Source of the DNA: Pseudomonadota bacterium | GTDB lineage: Bacteria > Pseudomonadota > Alphaproteobacteria > Reyranellales > Reyranellaceae | Direction of reading: 5' to 3' | NCBI GenBank assembly: GCA_018240695.1 | Contig: JAFEFH010000024.1 | Coordinates: 1-33,760 of the forward strand | Length of the DNA stretch: 33,760 nt | Shown: piece by piece, positions 1-7,956 of the stretch | How positions within the stretch are numbered: position 1 is the first letter of the stretch | Layout: each line of letters opens with the position of its first letter | The notes under the pieces: generated by a model | Databases searched by the model: none | Seen by the model: only the letters and a program-made list of their open reading frames with translations | What the model was told of the DNA's origin: nothing | Made by a program: the position numbers and the translations under genes

Positions 1-512
1 GCTACGACGACGGCGCCGCGGGCTCGGCCTATCGCTGGGAGGACTATGCCGCCGGCGAGCGCATCGACCATGTGAGCGGCTACACGCTCGAGGACGCCGA
101 CCACATGTTCTCGACGCGTCTCTATCAGAACAACGCCTGGGTCCATTTCGACGCGGTGCGCGGCAAGACCACGCGCTTCGGCCGCCGGCTGGCCTATGGC
201 GGCCATGTGATCTCGCTGGCGCGGTCGCTGTCGTTCAACGGGCTGGCCAACGCCTTCCGCGTCGCCGCCTTCAACGCCGGCAGCCATGTCGGACCGACCT
301 TCGGCGGCGACACGATCTATGCCTGGTCGGAGGTGCTGGAGACGGCGGAGCTGCCGGGCCATGCCGATGTGGGCGCGCTGCGGCTGCGGACGGTCGCCGC
401 CAAGAACCAGGCCTGCGCCGACTTCCCGCACAAGGGGCCGGACGGCCGCTACCACCCGGCGGCGGTCCTCGATCTCGACTATTGGGTGCTGATGCCGCGC
501 CGCGGCTCATGA
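1..512 (+). CDS. MaoC-family (hot-dog fold) acyl-CoA hydratase, C-terminal part
   Basis: The frame is open from base 3 to the TGA at 510-512, so the gene begins left of the window. The first visible residues (YRWEDYAAGERIDH) look like the usual opening of a MaoC dehydratase domain. They are followed by a GRRLAYGGHVISLARSL segment that fits the hydratase helix and active-site loop. MaoC proteins hydrate or dehydrate enoyl-CoA thioesters in fatty-acid, branched-chain or C5-dicarboxylic acid CoA metabolism. The visible ~169 residues are about one hot-dog domain; many relatives, such as mesaconyl-CoA hydratases, carry two, so an upstream domain is possible. The substrate cannot be told from this fragment. 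A 129-bp gap with its own promoter separates it from sdhC, so it is probably not part of the sdh operon. Confidence 0.75.
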   Translation, partial: YDDGAAGSAYRWEDYAAGERIDHVSGYTLEDADHMFSTRLYQNNAWVHFDAVRGKTTRFGRRLAYGGHVISLARSLSFNGLANAFRVAAFNAGSHVGPTFGGDTIYAWSEVLETAELPGHADVGALRLRTVAAKNQACADFPHKGPDGRYHPAAVLDLDYWVLMPRRGS

Positions 513-578
513 GAACCGTTCGCATCTGAATTTCGCTGCCGAATCCGGGGCTTAACACCTCTGCAAGGCCGCCCTTCA

Positions 579-606
579 TTGACTTGGAGGCCGTGGGCGC
601 TAAAAA
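579..606 (+). promoter_or_regulatory. sigma70-type promoter of sdhCDAB
   Basis: TTGACT at 579-584 is followed after 16 bases by TAAAAA at 601-606, a good match to housekeeping -35 and -10 boxes. Transcription would start near 612-614 and leave a leader of about 30 nt. A GAGG Shine-Dalgarno at 628-631 lies 10 nt before the sdhC ATG. The box is seen in the sequence; its activity is inferred. Confidence 0.6.
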
Positions 607-641
607 CGTCCTGCCTTCAGGCGCATTGAGGTTTTAACGCG

Positions 642-1040
642 ATGAGCGTCGCCAATCGGCCGTCGAACCGGCCGCTTTCTCCCCATCTGCAAGTCTACCG
701 GCTGCAGCTTACGTCCGCCCTCTCCATCCTGCACCGTGCCACGGGTATCGCCTTGTCGGTCGGGGCACTCTATCTCGCGACCTGGGTGATCTACGCCGCG
801 TCGACCCCCAAGGCCTACGCGATGTTCCAGGAGTTCAACGGCTCGATCGTCGGCCGGATCGTGCTGGGCGGCTGGCTGTTCTCGGCCTTCTACCACCTGT
901 GCAACGGCATCCGGCACCTGTTCTGGGACGCGGGCTACGGCTTCGAGCTGAAGGACGCGTATCGCAGCGGCTGGATCGTCGTCGGTGTCTCGCTGGTCGC
1001 CACGGCGCTGTCGTGGATCGTCGGCCTGCGGTTGATGTGA
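642..1040 (+). CDS. sdhC: Succinate dehydrogenase cytochrome b556 subunit
   Basis: 132-residue membrane anchor subunit of complex II, which carries electrons from succinate oxidation to ubiquinone in the cytoplasmic membrane. The N-terminus has the typical RPLSPHLQVYR opening. The SILHRATG motif (about residues 28-35) is near the quinone site. HLCNGIRHLFWD (85-96) holds the conserved His that ligates haem b. Three hydrophobic segments lie at about 32-52, 70-90 and 110-130, as expected. Length is normal for the family. It is the first gene of sdhCDAB, 7 nt before sdhD, and has its own promoter upstream. Identification is firm. Confidence 0.96.
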   Translation: MSVANRPSNRPLSPHLQVYRLQLTSALSILHRATGIALSVGALYLATWVIYAASTPKAYAMFQEFNGSIVGRIVLGGWLFSAFYHLCNGIRHLFWDAGYGFELKDAYRSGWIVVGVSLVATALSWIVGLRLM

Positions 1041-1047
1041 GGACAAG

Positions 1048-1428
1048 ATGACCGATCTCAGGACTCCTCTCGCCCGCGCCCGCGGGCTCGGTTCGGCCAA
1101 GGACGGCGTGCACCATTGGTGGATGCAGCGCCTGACGGCGATCGCGCTGATCCCGCTGGTCGTCTGGTTCGCCGTCTCGCTGGTGATGATGAGCGGTGCC
1201 GACTACGCCGTCGTGCGCGCCTGGATCGGCTCGCCGCTGGTCATGGTGCTGCTGATCCTGACGATCGGCATCGGCCTGCATCACGGCCAGCTCGGCATGC
1301 AGGTCGTGTGGGAGGACTACACCGACGGCGCCCTGCGCGTCGTCATGATCGTGCTCACCAAGTTCATCGCTGTCGTGTTCGGCCTCGGCGCCATCGTGGC
1401 GATCATGCGTATCGGTTTCGGAGGCTAG
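1048..1428 (+). CDS. sdhD: Succinate dehydrogenase hydrophobic membrane anchor subunit
   Basis: 126-residue second membrane subunit of complex II. With SdhC it binds haem b and ubiquinone and docks the SdhAB catalytic arm. The N-terminal part has [20 protein letters not shown], typical of alphaproteobacterial SdhD. Hydrophobic helices lie at about 30-48, 62-82 and 97-122. [18 protein letters not shown] (about 75-92) contains the His pair expected to supply the second haem ligand and the conserved DY used for quinone contact. It starts 7 nt after sdhC and ends 2 nt before sdhA, so it is clearly cotranscribed. Confidence 0.95.
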   Translation: MTDLRTPLARARGLGSAKDGVHHWWMQRLTAIALIPLVVWFAVSLVMMSGADYAVVRAWIGSPLVMVLLILTIGIGLHHGQLGMQVVWEDYTDGALRVVMIVLTKFIAVVFGLGAIVAIMRIGFGG

Positions 1429-1430
1429 TC

Positions 1431-3275
1431 ATGGCCGCAGAGAGCAACGGCAAGAGCAGCGACGCCAAGGCTGGCACCATGAACATCGGCGGCCGCGCCT
1501 ACACGGTCATCGATCACGAGTACGACGTCGTCGTGGTCGGCGCCGGCGGCGCGGGCCTGCGCGCCACGTTCGGCATGGCCAACAAGGGCTTCAAGACCGC
1601 CTGCATCACCAAGGTGTTCCCGACCCGCAGCCACACCGTGGCGGCCCAGGGCGGCATCTCGGCGGCGCTCGGCAACATGGGTCCGGACGACTGGCGCTGG
1701 CACATGTACGACACGGTCAAGGGCTCCGACTGGCTCGGCGACCAGGACTCGATCGAATATATGTGCCGCGACGGCATCCCGGCGATCATCGAACTCGAGC
1801 ATTTCGGCGTGCCGTTCTCGCGCACGCCCGAGGGCAAGATCTACCAGCGTCCGTTCGGCGGCATGACCACCGACTACGGCAAGGGCATCGCCCAGCGCAC
1901 CTGCGCCGCGGCCGACCGCACCGGCCACGCGATCCTGCACACGCTCTACCAGCAGTCGCTCAGGAACCACGCCGAATTCTTCATCGAATACTTCGCGCTC
2001 GACCTGATCATGGACGAGGGCGTGTGCCGCGGCATCATGGCGTGGAACCTCGACGACGGCACGATCCACCGCTTCCGCGCCCACAAGGTGGTGCTGGCGA
2101 CCGGCGGCTACGGCCGCGTCTACGCGACGGCGACCTCGGCCCACACCTGCACCGGTGACGGCGGCGCGATGGCGCTGCGCGCCGGCCTGCCGCTCCAGGA
2201 CCTCGAGTTCGTGCAGTTCCATCCGACCGGCATCTACGGCGCGGGCTGCCTGATCACCGAGGGCGTGCGCGGCGAGGGCGGCTACGTCACCAACTCCAGC
2301 GGCGAGCGCTTCATGGAGCGCTACGCGCCCTCGGCCAAGGACCTCGCCTCGCGCGACGTCGTCTCGCGCTCGATGACCGTCGAGATCCGCGAAGGCCGCG
2401 GCTGCGGCCCGAACAAGGACTACATCGAGCTGCACATCGAGCATCTCGATCCGAAGATCATCCACGAGCGCCTGCCGGGCATCGCCGAGACCGCGCGCAT
2501 CTTCGCGGGCGTCGACGTCACGCGCCAGCCGATCCCCATCCTGCCGACCTGCCACTACAACATGGGCGGCATCCCGGCGAACTATCACTGCGAGGTCATG
2601 ACGGTGAGGGACGGCGATCCGTTCAGCGCCGTGCCCGGCCTGATGGCGCTGGGCGAGGCCGCCTCGATCGGCGTGCACGGCGCCAACCGCCTGGGCTCGA
2701 ACTCGCTGCTCGAGCTGGTCGTGTTCGGCCGCTCCGCCGCCAACCGAGTCGCCGAGCAGATGACGCCCGGCATGCCGCACAAGGACCTGAAGAACGCCGG
2801 CGAGAACGCCGTCGCGCGCCTCGACAAGCTGCGGCACGCCAACGGCGGCACGCCGACCGCCGAGCTGCGCGCCGGCATGCAAAAGACCATGCAGAACGAC
2901 TGCGCGGTGTTCCGCACGACCAAGAGCCTGGCCGAAGGCTGCGCCAACATGGACAAGGTGTTCGCCGGCAAGGACGACGTCCGGGTCAAGGACCGCTCGA
3001 TGATCTGGAACTCCGATCTCATGGAGACGCTGGAGTTCGAGAACCTGATCGTCCAGGCGATGGGCACGATCTACTCCGCCGCCAACCGGCACGAGAGCCG
3101 CGGCGCGCACGCGCACGAGGACTTCCCCGAGCGCGACGACAAGAACTGGCTGAAGCACACGGCCGTCTGGGTCGACGCCGAGACCGGCAAGACCCGGATC
3201 GACTACCGCCCGGTCAACCTCCAGCCGATGAGCAACGACGTGCAGTCGTTCCCGCCCAAGGCCCGCGTTTACTAA
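1431..3275 (+). CDS. sdhA: Succinate dehydrogenase flavoprotein subunit
   Basis: 614 residues. It oxidises succinate to fumarate with covalently bound FAD and passes electrons to SdhB. The dinucleotide-binding motif [12 protein letters not shown] is at about 34-45. [10 protein letters not shown] gives the His (about 68) to which FAD is attached. Substrate-site segments are [23 protein letters not shown]-type, the HYNMGGIP loop and the [16 protein letters not shown] motif. Length is the family norm. The ATG at 1431 is chosen because it lies 2 nt after the sdhD stop and gives the standard N-terminus; the same frame is open far upstream into sdhD, but that part is not coding. It is followed by sdhB after 16 nt. 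Confidence 0.97.
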   Translation: MAAESNGKSSDAKAGTMNIGGRAYTVIDHEYDVVVVGAGGAGLRATFGMANKGFKTACITKVFPTRSHTVAAQGGISAALGNMGPDDWRWHMYDTVKGSDWLGDQDSIEYMCRDGIPAIIELEHFGVPFSRTPEGKIYQRPFGGMTTDYGKGIAQRTCAAADRTGHAILHTLYQQSLRNHAEFFIEYFALDLIMDEGVCRGIMAWNLDDGTIHRFRAHKVVLATGGYGRVYATATSAHTCTGDGGAMALRAGLPLQDLEFVQFHPTGIYGAGCLITEGVRGEGGYVTNSSGERFMERYAPSAKDLASRDVVSRSMTVEIREGRGCGPNKDYIELHIEHLDPKIIHERLPGIAETARIFAGVDVTRQPIPILPTCHYNMGGIPANYHCEVMTVRDGDPFSAVPGLMALGEAASIGVHGANRLGSNSLLELVVFGRSAANRVAEQMTPGMPHKDLKNAGENAVARLDKLRHANGGTPTAELRAGMQKTMQNDCAVFRTTKSLAEGCANMDKVFAGKDDVRVKDRSMIWNSDLMETLEFENLIVQAMGTIYSAANRHESRGAHAHEDFPERDDKNWLKHTAVWVDAETGKTRIDYRPVNLQPMSNDVQSFPPKARVY

Positions 3276-3291
3276 GGCATACGAGGAAGCG

Positions 3292-4068
3292 ATGGCTGAG
3301 TTTGCACTGCCCGCCAATTCGAAGATCGGCGTCGGCGACACCTACAAGGCGACGGGCGCCAAGAACATCAAGACCTTCAAGGTCTACCGCTGGTCGCCCG
3401 ACAGCGGCAACAAGCCCACGGTCGACACCTACGAAGTCGACATGGACACCTGCGGCCCGATGGTCCTGGACGCGCTGATCAAGATCAAGAACGAGATCGA
3501 CAGCTCGCTGACCTTCCGCCGCTCGTGCCGCGAGGGCGTGTGCGGCTCGTGCGCGATGAACATCGACGGCACCAACACGCTGGCCTGCACCAAGTTCATC
3601 AACGACGTGAAGGGCGACATCAAGATCTACCCGCTGCCGCACATGCCGGTGGTGAAGGACCTGGTGCCCGACCTGACGGTGCCGTACGCGCAGCTCGCCA
3701 CCATCGAGCCGTGGCTGAAGTCGACCAGCCAGCCGCCGACGCGCGAGCGGCTGCAATCGCCGGAAGAGCGCGCCAAGCTCGACGGCCTGTGGGAATGCAT
3801 CCTGTGCTTCTCCTGCACGACCTCGTGCCCGTCCTACTGGTGGAGCGGCGACCGCTATCTCGGCCCGGCCATCCTGCTCCAGGCCTATCGCTGGATCGCC
3901 GACAGCCGCGACGAAGCCAAGGGCGAGCGCCTCGACAACCTCGAGGATCCGTTCCGGCTCTATCGCTGCCACACGATCATGAACTGCACCAAGACCTGCC
4001 CCAAGAGCCTCAATCCGGCGAAGGCGATCGCCGAGATCAAGAAGCTGCTGGTCGAGCGCACGATCTGA
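3292..4068 (+). CDS. sdhB: Succinate dehydrogenase iron-sulfur subunit
   Basis: 258 residues carrying the three Fe-S clusters that wire SdhA to quinone. The [2Fe-2S] ligands are in CREGVCGSC and the following C (C79, C84, C87, C99). The C-terminal ferredoxin-like domain has [11 protein letters not shown] (C169, C172, C175, C179) and [11 protein letters not shown] (C226, C232, C236), which together supply the [4Fe-4S] and [3Fe-4S] clusters. No ligand is missing. It is the last gene of the operon, with a strong terminator 23 nt past its stop. Confidence 0.97.
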   Translation: MAEFALPANSKIGVGDTYKATGAKNIKTFKVYRWSPDSGNKPTVDTYEVDMDTCGPMVLDALIKIKNEIDSSLTFRRSCREGVCGSCAMNIDGTNTLACTKFINDVKGDIKIYPLPHMPVVKDLVPDLTVPYAQLATIEPWLKSTSQPPTRERLQSPEERAKLDGLWECILCFSCTTSCPSYWWSGDRYLGPAILLQAYRWIADSRDEAKGERLDNLEDPFRLYRCHTIMNCTKTCPKSLNPAKAIAEIKKLLVERTI

Positions 4069-4090
4069 GGTTTCGCGCCGCGCGAAGTAG

Positions 4091-4116
4091 AACGGCCCGC
4101 ATTGCGGGCCGTTTTT
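4091..4116 (+). terminator. Rho-independent terminator after sdhB
   Basis: A ten-base-pair stem (4091-4100 with 4104-4113, AACGGCCCGC / GCGGGCCGTT) closes an ATT loop and runs into a T tract (4112-4116, then GTTT). The T-rich side is on the plus strand, so it mainly ends sdhCDAB transcription. It lies just before the 3' end of the convergent serine hydrolase gene. Confidence 0.85.
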
Positions 4117-4122
4117 GTTTGG

Positions 4123-5724
4123 TCAGCCCGTGCGTTCGAAGCGCAGGTTCTTCACGCGGCCGGTCGAGACGACGAGGGCGGCGATCTTGCCGGCCTTGTC
4201 GCGTTCGAGGCGGGCGAGCTGGGTCGACTTGATCCACGCGCCGGGCGAGACGATCTCGATCGTGTCGCTGTCGACGCCGTTCACGGTCCACGCAGCCCCA
4301 CCCGAGACCAGGGGACCGTAGACCGCCATCGACCAGTCCGCGCCGCCGCGGCGGATGTGCCAGGTCGCGCCGGTGTCGGGCGAGCTGAAGATGCCGGCGA
4401 CCGCCGCAGGGACCGCCTTGCGCTTGCCGAGCTTCCTGAACGTGAGCACGCGGCCGGCGCCGAGGTCGACGCGCAGGCCGCCGTTGCCGGGCTTCAACAT
4501 GAATTCGAACGAGCCGCGCTCGGCGCCCAGCCAGCCGCCGGCGCGGCGGCCCAGCACGAACGGCAGGCCGTTCTGCGTCACGACGGCTTCGCCGTTCTTC
4601 CACGCCAGCTCGAACAGCGACGGCTCGGCGGCGTTGAACCAGGTGCCGGCGAGCGGCTTGATCTCGGCCTCGGTGATCGGCGCGAGCGCAGGCTTCAGCC
4701 GCTTGTCGCCCGCCAGGGCTTCGGCCGCGATCCTGTGCGCGAGTCGCCACGGGTCGATGCCGCCCAGATTGGCGATCACGACGACGGTGAGACCGGCCGC
4801 CGGCACGCGCAGGAACTCGGTGCGGAAGCCCGGCCACAGGCCGCCATGGCCCAGGGTGTCGAAGCCGCGCACGTCGCCCACGGCGACGCCGCGGCGATAG
4901 CGGTTGGCGTGGCCGCCGGTCAGCGCGCTCTCGGCGGCGAGTTCACCCGGCAAGGTCTTGCCCAGCACCGGCGCGTCGAAGTGACGGCTCCAGATCAGCA
5001 GGTCCTCGACCGTCGAGGTCAGGCCGCCTTCGCCACCCTGCGGATAGGCGTGCGCGGCGCGGCGGAAGCCCGTCGTGGCGTCGCCGAGATAGCCGGTCGC
5101 GAGGTTCGGGATCACCGTGTCGATCTCGGCCGCCAGCGTCGTGTCGGTCATGCCGAGCGGGGTGAAGATGCGCTCGGCCAGCACCTCGCCGAGTTTCTTC
5201 TTCGCGAGCTTCTCGACGATGAGGCCGAGCAGCAGGAAGTTGGTGTTGCTGTAGAGGAAGCGGCTGCCCGGGGCGAAGTTGAGATGGCGGTTGAGCACGC
5301 AGGCCGCGTACAGGTCCTCGGGCCGCGCCGGCTTGTCGAGCCCGTGGCCGCCCAGCCGCAGCAATTCGAGGAAGTCGGGCAGGCCGCTGCAATTGCGCAT
5401 CATCTGGTCGACCGTGACCGGCAGCGGCGCCAGCTCCTTGAGGTATTTGTGCGGCGGATCGGAGAGCTTCAGCAACCCCTCGCGCGCCAGCATCAGCGCC
5501 GCCGTCACGGTGAACTGCTTGCTGACCGAGGCGATGCGGAAGCGCGTGCGCGGTCCGATCGGCACGCCGAGTTCGATACTCGCGAGCCCATAGCCCTTGC
5601 ACAGTTCGATCGTGCCGCCCCGCATGACGCCGACGACGGCGCCCGGCGAGCCGGCGCGCGTCCAGGGGGCGAACAGCGCGTCGACGGCGCGTTCGAGGGC
5701 GATGGCGGCGAGGGTGTTCGTCAT
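4123..5724 (-). CDS. Serine hydrolase of the beta-lactamase/peptidase S12 fold, D-aminopeptidase (DAP)-like
   Basis: 533 residues from the ATG at 5724; a TTG four codons upstream at 5736 is possible but less likely. The penicillin-binding fold motifs are all present: SVSK (S66, K69) with the nucleophile, YSN (Y158-N160), and HGG (H293-G295) in place of the usual KTG. Position and form of all three match Ochrobactrum D-aminopeptidase (about 520 aa). So does the length, which leaves about 200 residues after the catalytic domain for two beta-barrel-like domains. The likely activity is release of N-terminal D-residues or hydrolysis of other small peptides or esters. No signal peptide is obvious, so a cytoplasmic location is likely. 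It is convergent with sdhB and divergent from the enoyl-CoA hydratase. An EstB-type esterase is the main alternative. Confidence 0.82.
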   Translation of the reverse strand: MTNTLAAIALERAVDALFAPWTRAGSPGAVVGVMRGGTIELCKGYGLASIELGVPIGPRTRFRIASVSKQFTVTAALMLAREGLLKLSDPPHKYLKELAPLPVTVDQMMRNCSGLPDFLELLRLGGHGLDKPARPEDLYAACVLNRHLNFAPGSRFLYSNTNFLLLGLIVEKLAKKKLGEVLAERIFTPLGMTDTTLAAEIDTVIPNLATGYLGDATTGFRRAAHAYPQGGEGGLTSTVEDLLIWSRHFDAPVLGKTLPGELAAESALTGGHANRYRRGVAVGDVRGFDTLGHGGLWPGFRTEFLRVPAAGLTVVVIANLGGIDPWRLAHRIAAEALAGDKRLKPALAPITEAEIKPLAGTWFNAAEPSLFELAWKNGEAVVTQNGLPFVLGRRAGGWLGAERGSFEFMLKPGNGGLRVDLGAGRVLTFRKLGKRKAVPAAVAGIFSSPDTGATWHIRRGGADWSMAVYGPLVSGGAAWTVNGVDSDTIEIVSPGAWIKSTQLARLERDKAGKIAALVVSTGRVKNLRFERTG

Positions 5725-5786
5725 GAGTGCAGTCAAACGAAGCGGCTCGCGCTTGTAAAGGCGAGCGGCTACGCTTGCCGTGCAAC

Positions 5787-5793
5787 AGGAGGA
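5787..5793 (+). promoter_or_regulatory. Shine-Dalgarno deciding the enoyl-CoA hydratase start
   Basis: AGGAGGA sits 8 nt before the ATG at 5802, a near-perfect ribosome-binding site. The same reading frame stays open upstream to an ATG-like codon at 5727, but that extension is Arg/Cys-rich, unlike the family, and lacks a comparable site. Confidence 0.8.
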
Positions 5794-5801
5794 CCGGCGG
5801 C

Positions 5802-6611
5802 ATGGAGCGGCGCTTCGTCAAGGTGGAGAAGGGGCTGGGGCCGCAGGGACGCATCGCCGTCGTGCGCTTCGACCGGGGCGACAACGTCAATGCGCTCAGC
5901 CATCAGGCGATGCGCGAGCTGCGCGACGTAACGCGCGACTTCGAGGACGATCTCGAGACCACGGTCGTGATCCTGACCGGCAGCGCCAAGGCCTTCTCCG
6001 CCGGCTTCGACCTCAAGGACCCGGACGGCCGCGCGCGCGACAAGCTGCCGCTCGGCGAGCGCATCCAGCGCCAGCGGCTCGGCCCCAAGATGTGCAAGGC
6101 GTGGCAGGACATGGACCAGGTGACGATCGCCGCAGTCGAGGGTCACTGCGTGGGCGGCGGCGCGGCGCTGGTCGTGTCGCTCGACTTCCGCTTCTGCGGC
6201 AAGGGCGCGCATTTCCGCATCCCCGAGGTCGAGCTCGGCATGAACATGAGCTGGGGCTCGATCCCGCGCATGCTGGCGCTGATGGGCCCGGCGCGCACCA
6301 AGCAGGCGGTGATCCTGGCCTCCGATCGCATCTCGTCGGCCGAGGCGCTGGAGTGGCGGCTGGTCGAGAAGGTGGTCGACGACGGGCAGGTGCTGGCGGC
6401 GACGCTGGCGTTCGGCGAGCGCATCGCCAAGCAACCGCCGATCCCGGTGCGCATGAGCAAGGCGTCGGTCAATCGCCTCGCGCATGCGCTCGACGATCTC
6501 GCCGCGCACATGGATGCGGACCAGAACGTGCTGACCGGCCTGACGGAAGACTACAAGGAAGGGACGTCGGCCTTTCGTGAGAAGCGCAAGCCCAGCTTCA
6601 AAGGGGGCTGA
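5802..6611 (+). CDS. Enoyl-CoA hydratase/isomerase family protein
   Basis: 269 residues with the crotonase fold. The first CoA and oxyanion-hole segment is KAFSAGFDLKD (about 63-73). The second is EGHCVGGGAALVVSLDFRF (about 113-131), whose Gly-rich turn polarises the thioester carbonyl. FRIPEVELGMNMSWGSIPRM (138-157) holds the acidic residues at the usual catalytic position. Such enzymes hydrate 2-enoyl-CoAs or catalyse related isomerase or hydrolase steps; which one cannot be read from the sequence. It overlaps the 3' end of the convergent DUF1289 gene by 14 nt. Its closeness to PHA genes would let it supply 3-hydroxyacyl-CoA, but that is inference and the stereochemistry is unknown. Confidence 0.85.
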   Translation: MERRFVKVEKGLGPQGRIAVVRFDRGDNVNALSHQAMRELRDVTRDFEDDLETTVVILTGSAKAFSAGFDLKDPDGRARDKLPLGERIQRQRLGPKMCKAWQDMDQVTIAAVEGHCVGGGAALVVSLDFRFCGKGAHFRIPEVELGMNMSWGSIPRMLALMGPARTKQAVILASDRISSAEALEWRLVEKVVDDGQVLAATLAFGERIAKQPPIPVRMSKASVNRLAHALDDLAAHMDADQNVLTGLTEDYKEGTSAFREKRKPSFKGG

Positions 6612-6795
6612 GCTTCCGCGCCTTCAGCTCGTCGACGATCTTCTGGCGTTCCTGATCGTCCATCATCGGCCAGCGGCCGATCTCGTCGATGGTGCGCTTG
6701 CAGCCGAGGCAATAGGGCCCGCGCGGGTCCATCATGCAGATGCCCTTGCACGGCGACATCACGCGCCGCGGCTGCGGGGACGGCGGCAACGCCAT
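6598..6795 (-). CDS. DUF1289 small cysteine-rich protein
   Basis: 65 residues. The conserved core is SPCKGICMMDPRGPYCLGCKRT followed by IDEIGRW, with four cysteines in a C-x3-C...C-x2-C pattern. This is the hallmark of DUF1289 (YdhL/Fe-S-like small proteins), whose function is unknown. The ATG at 6795 is chosen because it lies 10 nt after the phaR stop; the frame is open further upstream but that part reads as phaR shadow. It is probably cotranscribed with phaR. The cysteines suggest zinc or iron-sulfur binding, which is inference. Confidence 0.85.
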   Translation of the reverse strand: MALPPSPQPRRVMSPCKGICMMDPRGPYCLGCKRTIDEIGRWPMMDDQERQKIVDELKARKLSPL

Positions 6796-6805
6796 CGGCT
6801 TCGCC

Positions 6806-7468
6806 TCAGGGCTTCTTGCTGAGCTGCGAGAGCTGGTTCTGCAGCTCGTCGAGCTTGCGCTTGAGGTCGCCGATCGCCTCTTCGCTGGGCGGCGCCCCGG
6901 CGGCGGACGGGGCCTTTGGCGGCTCGGCGGGCGTGCCATTCATCGCGCCGGGAGCATGCTGGTTCGGACCTTGGGCCGGGCCTTGGCCGCCCGCGCCGAA
7001 CGGATTGAACATGCGCATGGCGTTCTCGAACATCGCCATGTTTTGCTTGCCCATCGATTCGAACTGCTGGAACGGGTTGAAACCGAACGCATTCTGCATG
7101 TAGCTGCGCATCTGTTCCTGATTGCGCGCGAACTGGGTCATCGACATCTCGAGATACTGCGGCACGACGCCTTGCAGGCTGTCGCCGTAGAAGGAGATGA
7201 GCTGGCGCAGGAACGGGATCGGCAACAGCGTCTGTCCGCCCTTGCTCTCTTCCTCGAAGATGATCTGCGTCAGCACCGGCCGCGTGATGTCCTCGCCGGT
7301 CTTGGCGTCGTAGACCACGAAGTCAGTCTTGTCCTTCACCATCTGCGACAGGTGGTCGAGCGTCACGTAGGCGGAGGTCGCGGTGTTGTAGAGCCGCCGG
7401 TTCGCATACTTCTTGATGACGACCGGAGCGGGTTTGGGGCCGCTCTCGGGTACTGCCTGGTCGGCCAT
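6806..7468 (-). CDS. phaR: Polyhydroxyalkanoate synthesis repressor PhaR
   Basis: 220 residues. The N-terminal DNA/granule-binding domain is unmistakable: VIKKYANRRLYNTATSAYVT at about 17-36, then the VYDAKTGEDITRPVLTQIIFEEE segment. A PHB-accumulation regulatory domain follows (to about 135; IPFLRQLISFYGDSLQGVVPQYLE). The middle is Pro/Gly/Ala-rich, and the C-terminus ends in a short coiled coil (about 200-217). PhaR represses phasin and PHA genes and is released when it binds nascent PHA granules. It is divergent from the PhaE-like/PhaC-like genes, so the 146-bp intergenic region is a natural site for its control. DUF1289 follows in the same operon. Confidence 0.93.
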   Translation of the reverse strand: MADQAVPESGPKPAPVVIKKYANRRLYNTATSAYVTLDHLSQMVKDKTDFVVYDAKTGEDITRPVLTQIIFEEESKGGQTLLPIPFLRQLISFYGDSLQGVVPQYLEMSMTQFARNQEQMRSYMQNAFGFNPFQQFESMGKQNMAMFENAMRMFNPFGAGGQGPAQGPNQHAPGAMNGTPAEPPKAPSAAGAPPSEEAIGDLKRKLDELQNQLSQLSKKP

Positions 7469-7515
7469 TACGCTGCGCTCCTCTCGCCCCCGCGAACACG
7501 CTGAACGCCCATTTA

Positions 7516-7528
7516 CCGGACGTCCGTC
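7516..7528. promoter_or_regulatory. Possible operator in the phaR / synthase intergenic region
   Basis: CCGGACGTCCGTC contains a perfect 10-bp palindrome (7517-7526, CGGACGTCCG). Its first ten bases are identical to the first LytTR-type repeat at 9871-9880. It lies between divergent phaR and the synthase operon, which itself encodes the LytTR regulator. Only one copy is seen here, with no partner 21 bp away, so it may be chance or belong to another regulator such as PhaR. Confidence 0.3.
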
Positions 7529-7602
7529 AGACTAGCGCCGATGCCGCAGTGCGACAAGGCGGCCTTTGCGCCTGCGAACACGCGTCGGCGAGCGCGATGG
7601 TC

Positions 7603-7608
7603 TATAGT
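7603..7608 (+). promoter_or_regulatory. Candidate -10 box for a near-leaderless transcript of the PhaE-like gene
   Basis: TATAGT ends 7 nt before the ATG at 7615, the spacing expected if transcription began at the start codon. I see no convincing -35 at 16-18 bp, so support is weak. Confidence 0.35.
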
Positions 7609-7614
7609 GCAGGG

Positions 7615-7956
7615 ATGGTGTCCGGAAACGACAAGCCTGGCGAGGGCGGGGGCGAAGATTTCGAAGCCCTGGCACGCCGCTATCTCGATCTGTGGCAGGG
7701 CCAGCTCTCGGGCATGGCGTCCGACCAGGCCCTGACCGAGCAGATCGCGCGGCTTTTTGCGGCCGCGAATGCCCAGGTTGCGTCTGCAATACAAGCCGCC
7801 CAAGGTGCGATGCATGGCACCAACGCCGCGTCTGGGTCCGCGACCGCTGCCGCTTCATCTGGGAACGGCCCTGATGACGTGGGCGAGCTCCGAAAGCGCG
7901 TGGCAGCTCTGGAAGAACGGATCGCCCAGCTCGAGGCAAGGCTCGCCGGCCGCTGA
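7615..7956 (+). CDS. Small coiled-coil protein, candidate PHA synthase partner (PhaE/PhaR-subunit-like)
   Basis: 113 residues from the ATG at 7615; ATG 7597 and 7549 are in frame but give an unnatural Cys/Ala-rich start. The order is an acidic Gly-rich tip, an amphipathic helix (about 15-65, with RRYLDLWQGQLSGMA), an Ala/Ser/Gly linker (66-86) and a C-terminal heptad coiled coil, VGELRKRVAALEERIAQLEARL (about 89-110). Class III and IV PHA synthases have a helical second subunit, PhaE or PhaR, often ending in such a coiled coil. This protein is much shorter than PhaE (about 350 aa). The gene overlaps the PhaC-like gene by 83 nt, which supports a joint role. I do not recognise it as a named family member, so function is inferred from context and shape. 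Confidence 0.6.
   Translation: MVSGNDKPGEGGGEDFEALARRYLDLWQGQLSGMASDQALTEQIARLFAAANAQVASAIQAAQGAMHGTNAASGSATAAASSGNGPDDVGELRKRVAALEERIAQLEARLAGR

Noticed and set aside
1425-3341. Long open frame (about 640 codons) antisense to sdhA
   Set aside because: Its translation is dominated by Arg, Ala, Val, Asp and His with no motif. It is the usual by-product of GC-rich coding DNA opposite a well-identified gene.
6796-6939. N-terminal extension of the DUF1289 frame into phaR
   Set aside because: Arg/Ser/Pro-rich and unlike the family; ATG 6795 right after the phaR stop fits better.
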